Shown one piece after another: positions 16,009-21,936 of a stretch of DNA of 21,936 nucleotides. How positions within the stretch are numbered: the first letter of the stretch is position 1; every line of letters starts with the position of its first letter. Below the pieces are notes generated by a model, which made no database searches, was not told where the DNA came from, and worked only from the letters and a program-made list of their open reading frames with translations. The position numbers and the translations under genes are program-made. The stretch comes from Trichomonas tenax (Eukaryota > Parabasalia > Trichomonadida > Trichomonadidae), in contig JALKBU010000880.1 in NCBI GenBank assembly GCA_023091735.1, positions 1-21,936 of the forward strand, written 5' to 3'.

Positions 16009-17220
16009 ATGATGCAAGTAGAATATAAGGAAATAGATAGCAAAACTCCAAATACAGTTATAAACTCGCGCATACAATTCATAATAGATGCTATACATCG
16101 ATTACATCAAGAAGAATTATATGATGTGGAAATCACTGATTATTTCAATTCTCTAAATGAAATAATTCCAAAAATTGAAATTGCACACCTACAGGAATTA
16201 AGTCTGAAAGAGCTTTGCAGCGATTTGTTTTCCAAACTTGATATTAAAAGATCGCAATATCAAAGCACATTGCATGCAATTTCATTGGTTATATGCAAGC
16301 TAATTTCGATTTCAGATTTGAATACAGTCTATTTTCATGAATTAGATATCATAACTCCTGCAATTGAATTATTTAGTTCATCTGAAGACGAATTGAAATA
16401 TGTAGGTTTGCAAATATTTCTAGCTTTTTCAAATACATTTTATTTTAATGTTAATGTATTCATTGAAATTATCCAGCAACAATTAGCAAATGTTTACTCA
16501 AATGAAGTGCATTTATCTATTTTAATTCAAATTTTTAGCAATTTGATTACATAAAAGTTTAATGAAAACATACAGTGCCTGTATCATAATGTGTTACATG
16601 CAAGTATTGAGCTAGTATTTCCAAACTTAAGTACATTTTCTCATCTTCTAAATCTTTTATTGGAGCATTTCTCGCAATATTCGTCATACTCAAGGTCAGA
16701 ACTACATTATTTCATGGGACACTTAACCATCAATCAGATTCATGAATTGTTTTGTTATGCTGAAAATGAAATAGTTGAGCATTTCATGCATATTTTAAAT
16801 GTCGAACCACATAATGCAAAAATTTTACGCTTTGTAACACCCGAAGAAGGTATTTATTCTATCTACAAAGCAATAAGAAATCAATTCTCGTATAATTTGA
16901 AGCTTGATTTTTTGCGTTTGATGAAACGTTTTTTACGCCAGCTAGACGATATTTCAGGTCGTGAAAAAATAATTATGAAAATATTCATGAATTATTTTGA
17001 CAATTTTGAAAACGAAGAAGATGAACCAGTATTGCTTTTAGTTGATACAATGCTCGTTCTATGCTCATTGCCATCAGTTCAGCTTTTAGCAAAGGTATTG
17101 ATTGAAGAAAATATGGAAATATTTGATCAAATGATTAATAATAATAGTCAAAATGATGAAATTTGTGAAACAATCGAAATACTAATGAATACGCTAATTT
17201 TTCTTAATGTATATATTTGA
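16009..17220 (+). pseudogene. HEAT/ARM-like helical protein with an internal stop
   Basis: A 403-codon frame from the ATG behind an initiator to TAA at 17218-17220, interrupted by one in-frame TAA at 16552-16554. Both sides read in the same frame with the same composition: strongly helical, Leu/Ile/Phe-rich, with repeated ~40-residue helix pairs such as ELKYVGLQIFLAFSNTFYFN and SNEVHLSILIQIFSNLI before the stop and VLHASIELVFPNLSTFSHLL and NLKLDFLRLMKRFLRQL after it. This resembles the armadillo/HEAT-like protein families expanded in trichomonads, but no exact family was recognised. The promoter is intact, so a 181-residue product could still be made. A sequencing error at the stop is the main alternative. 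Confidence 0.6.
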
Positions 17221-17440
17221 AGTCATTTTTGAACGAATCAACATTAAAGAGTATTATTATTCTGATTTAGAAATTTCCTCATGAAATGCAAAATATTTTA
17301 TTTTTGCTAAAACTTTTAAAAAAATTCATTTTATTAGTTCTTGGTTTAAAATCATTATAGCAATCATAATCATGATTATACAAAAAAGTACATTCTGCCA
17401 TAATTGTGTTCTGATTTATGCTATGTGCAAATGGAATTTC
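17221..17440. other. Non-coding AT-rich spacer
   Basis: No gene or RNA gene seen between the HEAT-like pseudogene and the ATGCAT repeats. Confidence 0.5.
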
Positions 17441-17690
17441 ATGTGCAATTATGTGCCTTATGCATATGAATTTTCAATCTGCATTTAACTTATACATATG
17501 CATATCAATTTAACATATGCATATGGAAACCTATATGCATATAAATTTCATATGCACATGGAAACCTATATGCATATAGAATTCTATGTGCATATGAAAT
17601 CCTATATGCATATAAAACATATATGCATATGGAGGCCGGAAATGCATATAGGTCGCCTAGTTGCAAACCAAAAAATTATATGCACATGGG
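17440..17690 (+). repeat. 35-bp tandem repeat rich in ATATGCATAT
   Basis: Four units start at 17514, 17549, 17584 and about 17618, consensus CATATGCATATGGAAACCTA then TATGCATATAAATTT. Weaker relatives extend from 17440 to 17690. Each unit holds two TATGCATA-type palindromes. The open frame through it (17498 onward, His/Tyr/Met-rich) is a by-product of the repeat and is probably not translated as such. Confidence 0.8.
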
Positions 17691-17691
17691 T

Positions 17692-18173
17692 CTATTATTT
17701 TGAATTATGGGGTGCGCAAGGTGGAAATGGATGTACAAACAATATAACAAAGCTAGAATACTATGGAGGAAAAGGAGCCTATGTATCAGGATATTTAAAT
17801 TTGAAGCAAACTAAAACTTTCTTAAACATTGGAGGAAAAGGATTGAATCCAAAATTGTGTAATGCTCATGTTAAAACTCCAGAAGGGTGTAATGGAGGAG
17901 TAAAGACAGTATATGATACAAATGATGATGATAATCCAGGAATTGGAGGTGAAAATATTTTATAAATTTGAAGATCCCCACATTTATAATGGGAATTCTG
18001 AATTTCCTGGCGTCGGTGGAATTCCAGAAATCGGCCATGAAGGAAATGGGGCAATAAAAATAGCAATGATATATTCGGATTTGTCGTGTCAGAACGAAAA
18101 TTCTTGTAATTCACAAATTTGGATATTTCAATTTATTAATCATTTAATGATGCATGTTGTAATGTCGGTATAA
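17692..18173 (+). pseudogene. Glycine-rich protein pseudogene with internal deletion
   Basis: Matches the intact gene at 18256-19230. The first part (YYFELWGAQGGNGCTNNITK, then YYGGKGAYVSGYLNLKQTKT and LNIGGKGLNP) corresponds to parent residues ~34-90 and stops at about 17965. The second part (KFEDPHIYNGNSEFPGVGGI, EIGHEGNGAIKIAM and a conserved tail ending FINHLMMHVVMSV) is in another frame and matches the parent's last ~70 residues. Some 415 bp of the parent (about 18600-19020) are missing at a join near 17950-17958, and the N-terminal ~30 codons are replaced by the ATATGCAT repeat. It is a tandem duplicate that has decayed. Confidence 0.85.
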
Positions 18174-18255
18174 TATTAACCTTATTTGACGATTACTGTA
18201 ACCTTCGAAAAGTGCCTTTTTTATATTCACATGATAATAAAATGTTATATTATAT

Positions 18256-19230
18256 ATGGAATTTCTTCGTAATAATGTTTCAAAAGTATATTTATTATCT
18301 GCTGAAGAATGCACATATCAAGAAGTAAAATTAAGCAAAGGTAAATATTTTATTGAATTATGGGGTGCGCAGGGCGGCAATGGATGCACTGATGGTGTCA
18401 TTAAAACCCAATATTATGGAGGAAAGGGAGCATATGTTTCAGGATACATAACAATGAGTGAAACTAAAACTTTTTTCCTCAATATTGGAGGTAAAGGATC
18501 GAATCCTAAAACGTGTACAATAAAAGAACTCACTCCAGGGGGATGCAATGGAGGTGGGAATGGAGGATATGATCCAGACGATGATAACTCAGGAAGTGGA
18601 GGTGGTGCAACTGATATTCGATTGATACAAAGTGACCTCACTTCGCGAATTATTATTGCTGCAGGAGGTTCCGGAAGTGTTTACGGCAATTTTGGAGCCC
18701 CTGGAGGTGATATATATGGATATTGGAATATTTGCTGTGAGTCTGATATCAGTTGCTTTGTGCCATCTCTCACGAACCAAACGAATGGGAATGCTCTTGG
18801 ACAAGGTGCAGATGGTAAAACATTTCTAAATGTACCTGATTCTGGTGGTGGTGGTGGCTATTTTGGTGGTAATGTTGGGCAGTCCCAATTATCAGGTTAT
18901 CCTAATGATCATTTTTCTGTTTCATCAAGTGGATCAAGTTATGTGAGTGGATATCCGCAATGTGATTCAGTTGATGCAAATGGAAAGAATACTGGAAATC
19001 CCATCCATTATTCTAGATTATATTTTGAAGAACCACGAATTTCGAATGGAAATACTATATTCCCATCTCCATATGGATCTACAGAAACAGGTCATAGTGG
19101 AGATGGTGCTATAAAAATAACATACATTGACACAAATATATATTTTAATAATATGATATCATGTCAATCCCAATTTTGGCTGTTTAGATTCATAAATCAT
19201 TTAATGCTTCAAGTTGCTATGTCTATATAA
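18256..19230 (+). CDS. Glycine-rich (ALK-type Gly_rich domain) protein
   Basis: A 324-residue protein starting MEFLRNNVSKVYLLSAEECT. From residue ~30 it has the Gly_rich domain known from ALK/LTK receptors and many trichomonad proteins: YFIELWGAQGGNG, YYGGKGAYVSGYITMSETKT, FFLNIGGKGSNP, GGCNGGGNGGYDPDDDNSGS, GGGATDIRLI, IIIAAGGSGS, DSGGGGGYFGGN and GHSGDGAIKI (to ~residue 295). The tail (CQSQFWLFRFINHLMLQVAM) is aromatic and hydrophobic and is kept in the neighbouring pseudogene. Cys residues are spaced as for disulfides, which suits a secreted or surface protein, but no N-terminal signal peptide was seen. The start may be wrong, since an out-of-frame ATG lies 14 bp upstream and no initiator was found. 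The stop is followed by ATAAAAAT, containing UAAA. Function unknown. Confidence 0.8.
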   Translation: MEFLRNNVSKVYLLSAEECTYQEVKLSKGKYFIELWGAQGGNGCTDGVIKTQYYGGKGAYVSGYITMSETKTFFLNIGGKGSNPKTCTIKELTPGGCNGGGNGGYDPDDDNSGSGGGATDIRLIQSDLTSRIIIAAGGSGSVYGNFGAPGGDIYGYWNICCESDISCFVPSLTNQTNGNALGQGADGKTFLNVPDSGGGGGYFGGNVGQSQLSGYPNDHFSVSSSGSSYVSGYPQCDSVDANGKNTGNPIHYSRLYFEEPRISNGNTIFPSPYGSTETGHSGDGAIKITYIDTNIYFNNMISCQSQFWLFRFINHLMLQVAMSI

Positions 19231-20583
19231 ATAAAAATATGAATTTCTATCCATAACAGTGCATTATTGTCCACTCTAATATACAATTAAAGTGTTCGAT
19301 GATTTTTGGAGGCAAAACTATGTGAAAATGATGAACTTTAAATGGCAAAGTGTATATAGAAGTACATTTAAGATTAGACATAAATAGAAGTGCATAAAGA
19401 ATATCCTATAATGTCCAGTTAACGTTGAAAGCTTTTTGGTATTAAAAAATTACCATTATATATTAAACGCTTTCGTTCTGTCTGACACAGAAATATGAAA
19501 TAATTTTTGGTCGCAATATCTCGAACTATTGTTTCCAGTTGGTTTCAAAATCAATATTAAATTTTTCATACGAATCGAATTCTGATATAAGTTCAATCGT
19601 ACAATATTTATTCTATCAATGTATTAACTTACAATCAAATGATTCAAAATCATACTCAAAACTAAGAACAATACATATTTATGCATTTTCTTCTACCTCA
19701 TCAATCAATATTCCGTCCTCAATTATTGATATTGGCTATATTTTTAATCTCCTTGAATTTTTTTTTCTGGTTACTCTTTTGAGTTTTGAGATTTTTAACG
19801 CGTGACCCCATATAGATCAGATCTGATAAAACATTTACGTGCCTTTCTGTGGTTCTGTTTACAGTGGTATCAATAATATCTCTGCAAACAAAGACCAAGC
19901 CGCTTATCCAATCTGATTTTGCTTAAACAAGCACTATCTTGTATTGGAAGATGATGGAAGCTCTTATCTTATCTATTGTAGGTATATTTGCATGTTAATA
20001 ATATAGATGTAGCCTATATTAAATGACAGAATTTATAAATATATTAACAAAATCAATTACAATTAATGCATTCATAAAGAGTGTGATTATAAATTATTAT
20101 TTTAAGAATATGAGACTCTGTTATTGTATTTTTAAAAAAGCAATAATTTAACTTATTTAGTATTTCCATTTATGTTAATAAGAAATTGGTGCTTTTCAGT
20201 GGTTCTGAGTATGTTTATAGCATTTGTTTGTCTATTTAACTTGAGGATCTCAATGCCTCCATGAGATTTAGGCGAATTTTGACATGTAAAATAACAAAAG
20301 TCACTATTTTTGACGCCCATTGTCTGATATTTGTCATGTAAAGTCAAAAAATTGATATGTAATGTTACCAATGACCAAATTTTCTGTGAACCTGTGGTAG
20401 CATCACTTTAGGTATGCTCGATGTAATAGCAAAGGAATGCCGTTTGACTCGCACGCGTAGCGTATTTTTTCTTTTCTATTTTTTGATTTTTCTAGGGGAA
20501 CTATAGCAAAAATAAGCGAGCGAACGCTATAATAGTGAGATGTATTTGTTATAATCATCAAAGAGATTCATAACAGAAGCCCA
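19231..20583. other. Largely non-coding region
   Basis: No intact gene was found. It contains a possible leucine-rich-repeat relic (19539-19805), a GC-richer patch with GACTCGCACGCGTAGCG and AGCGAGCGAACGCTATAATA (20437-20535), and the hairpin at 20572. The 72-codon minus frame at 20153-20371 lacks any coding signature. Confidence 0.5.
19539..19805 (+). pseudogene. BspA-like leucine-rich-repeat relic
   Basis: An open frame with no ATG (first codon TTG) includes QSNDSKSYSKLRTIHIYAFS then STSSINIPSSIIDIG. The IYAFSSTSSINIPSSIIDIG stretch resembles the IPxSVxxIGxxAFxxCxxLxxIxIP repeat of the BspA-like surface family that is greatly expanded in T. vaginalis. Only about one to two repeats can be read, and the rest is low-complexity. 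A chance resemblance is possible. Confidence 0.35.
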
Positions 20584-20609
20584 TTAATGATTTGTAATGG
20601 GTTTCTGTT
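20572..20609. other. Hairpin, 15-bp stem
   Basis: AACAGAAGCCCATTA (20572-20586) pairs with TAATGGGTTTCTGTT (20595-20609) over 15 bp with one mismatch, loop ATGATTTG. It overlaps the stop of the coiled-coil fragment. It may be the end of a transposed segment or a 3' structure. Confidence 0.7.
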
Positions 20610-21072
20610 TGTAATCATATGATATCATGATTAAGTAATACCTTGCTAAGATCATGAAACAGATTGCTTCACTAGAATCAGCACCCCCATTCAAAGAATT
20701 GATTCTATCTTGATTTAACTTTTTATCTGCTTCTGCTTGAGCAAGAAGTTGATTGTATTTCTCAGTTTGTGCCTGATTTTCTCTCTTTTGTCTATCTAAA
20801 TCATGTTCAAGTTGAGACTTTTCTCCATCGAGATCTCTGAGCTGCTGTGGTAAGTCATTTATTTGCTGCTCATTATCTTTCTTTTCAACTTCAAATTTCT
20901 TGATGGAGTTGGAAAGATCTGCATTTTGCCTCTTTTGTTGATCGAGTTCATCTTGCAATCTGTTCTTTTCCTTTTCGAGCTCATCAAGCTTTAATTGCTT
21001 TGCATGCATCTCTTTCTGATGCTCTCTGTTTGTATTTGTGAGTTCATCAATGAGCTTTCTGACTTCATCCAA
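20584..21072 (-). pseudogene. Truncated coiled-coil protein gene fragment
   Basis: About 120 codons of strong coiled coil (DEVRKLIDELTNTNREHQKE, LDELEKEKNRLQDELDQQKR, GEKSQLEHDLDRQKRENQAQ), then a non-coil tail ending YDYKQKPITNH. The frame begins with TTG preceded by an in-frame TAG, and the first ATG is 20 codons in, so the real N-terminus is missing. The left boundary coincides with the broken end of the fibre gene (21065-21075). Codon use is like host housekeeping genes (many CTC, GAG, AAG) and unlike the adjoining AT-rich fibre gene. It is a piece of a host-type golgin or myosin-tail-like coiled-coil gene; the exact family cannot be told from coil sequence. Confidence 0.55.
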
Positions 21073-21936
21073 CTATTTGATTACTACTATTTGCACAATA
21101 TAAGAATTTATCTGTAATTTGTGTCCAAGCACCAAATCCAAATAAATCATATGGATTAGTATTAGTCATAGATGTATAGAGAGAACCTATTGGATATATA
21201 AATTCTAATATATCGTTATTTCTAATTCGCAAATGATTTTTAATATTTATATCATCTACCTGTAATGATTCGAATTTATTATGTGTATGGTTAACATTAG
21301 ATTTATTATTTAATTCTTCAATTATATTTAATCTATTATTCGAATTTGGATCCATATATATTATATCATTATTCGTAATCAGACCTCCTGTAAATGTTGG
21401 TGGTTTAATTAAAGCTTCTCCACCTTCTTCATAATTCCAAGGAGTGATTTTATTAATTGACACAGTATCTAATTCTGTATGTGTATGGTTCTTATCAGCT
21501 TTAGTATCTAAAACCTGTTCAACATCTATATTAACGTCTTTACCTTTTATAATAATCGAAGTACTCTCTAAACCATTAGTGAAAGATGGGATTACTAACT
21601 GTGGTGGTTCTGGTAGTACTGTTTTCTCTGATCCGTCATCATTCTTAATAACATAATCATCTCTACCCTTTTTAACAAATCCTTTAATCTCATATATGTA
21701 CATATATGATTTCGTTATTACCTTTATCAAGTTTGTTATCAAGTTTCGCACTAATATCGGTAACATTAGTTTTAATACTTTTAACATCTGTATCTTCGGC
21801 TTTATGTTCGAATAGTGTATTCGTAATGTTTTGGAGATGTGCTATTAACATTAGAGATATAGTATTATAATAAAGATTACTATTTCGATCAACACTAAAC
21901 TTCTTACTTTCTATTCTATGTAAAACTTCATCTAAT
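21065..21936 (-). pseudogene. Phage-tail-fibre-like gene, frameshifted and truncated
   Basis: Read on the minus strand from beyond the window edge. 21936-21700 codes a helical shaft (VKSIKTNVTDISAKLDNKLD) and stops at a TGA near 21691. A second frame continues with EIKGFVKKGRDDYVIKNDDG, PPQLVIPSFTNGLESTSIII, LDTKADKNHTHTELDTVSIN, SNVNHTHNKFESLQV and FIYPIGSLYTSMTNTNPYDL then FGFGAWTQITDKFLYC. NHTH motifs and the YPIGS..NTNP..FG..W..I.DKFL segment are classic for phage tail-fibre tips and are found in T. vaginalis Maverick-type elements. The gene is broken twice: a frame change inside the palindrome CATATATGTACATATATG (21691-21708), and loss of the C-terminal tip at 21065, where a coiled-coil fragment follows. 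It is probably virion-related in its source element, but this copy looks dead. Confidence 0.75.

Noticed and set aside
17498..17690. His/Tyr/Met-rich coding region before the glycine-rich pseudogene
   Set aside because: Produced by the 35-bp repeat, whose unit is not a codon multiple; not protein-like.
20153..20371. 72-codon minus-strand frame
   Set aside because: No recognisable motif, low-complexity neighbourhood and no promoter-like sequence.
1..21936. Complete Maverick with polymerase, integrase, protease, ATPase and capsid genes
   Set aside because: None of these core genes is visible on either strand, only accessory-type genes and fragments.

Overview
The window reads as nuclear DNA of a trichomonad flagellate, most likely Trichomonas vaginalis or a close relative. 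It is very AT-rich, with long intronless genes and UAAA-type sequence at or beside several stop codons. One gene start (16009) sits directly behind an almost perfect trichomonad initiator (TCA..TCATTA). There is a flagellar axoneme gene, a giant DUF3447/ankyrin-type gene and glycine-rich surface-type genes, with KilA-N and phage-tail-fibre-like genes of the kind carried by Maverick/Polinton DNA transposons. The species call is inference; no marker gene is present.

Layout. 1-4500 is a decayed virus-like (Maverick-type) segment. It holds a fold-back structure that traps a piece of a fibre-shaft gene, a ~180-bp and a 116-bp tandem repeat, an unknown gene (1485), a frameshifted KilA-N gene (1866-2653, minus), an unknown gene (2910-3389, minus) and a second KilA-N gene (3710-4276) with a shifted tail. 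The two KilA-N genes share a ~170-bp upstream module; a third, orphan copy lies at 4403-4515. 4681-5582 is an imperfect inverted-repeat element. 5687-5890 is a relic coding fragment. 6009-7693 is a 1,685-bp element with 322-bp terminal inverted repeats that I could not tell apart by eye; each repeat carries a promoter-like stretch, a start codon and the first seven codons of an inward-reading gene.

7794-14743 is host sequence: a CFAP69-like central-apparatus protein gene starting only 100 bp from the mobile element, then a 1,314-residue DUF3447/ankyrin-repeat gene on the same strand. 14744-16008 is non-coding and contains a cluster of long hairpins that look like two rearranged copies of one MITE-like sequence, plus a T26 run. 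16009-17220 is an alpha-helical (HEAT/ARM-like) gene cut by one in-frame stop. 17440-19230 holds a 35-bp tandem repeat, a glycine-rich pseudogene with a large internal deletion, and its intact neighbour and likely parent. 19231-20583 is mostly empty apart from a BspA-like relic and a hairpin.

20584-21936 (minus strand) is a chimera: a broken phage-tail-fibre-like gene running off the window edge, joined abruptly to a truncated coiled-coil gene. No polymerase, integrase, packaging ATPase or capsid gene was seen, so all virus-like parts are accessory or decayed pieces, not a complete element.
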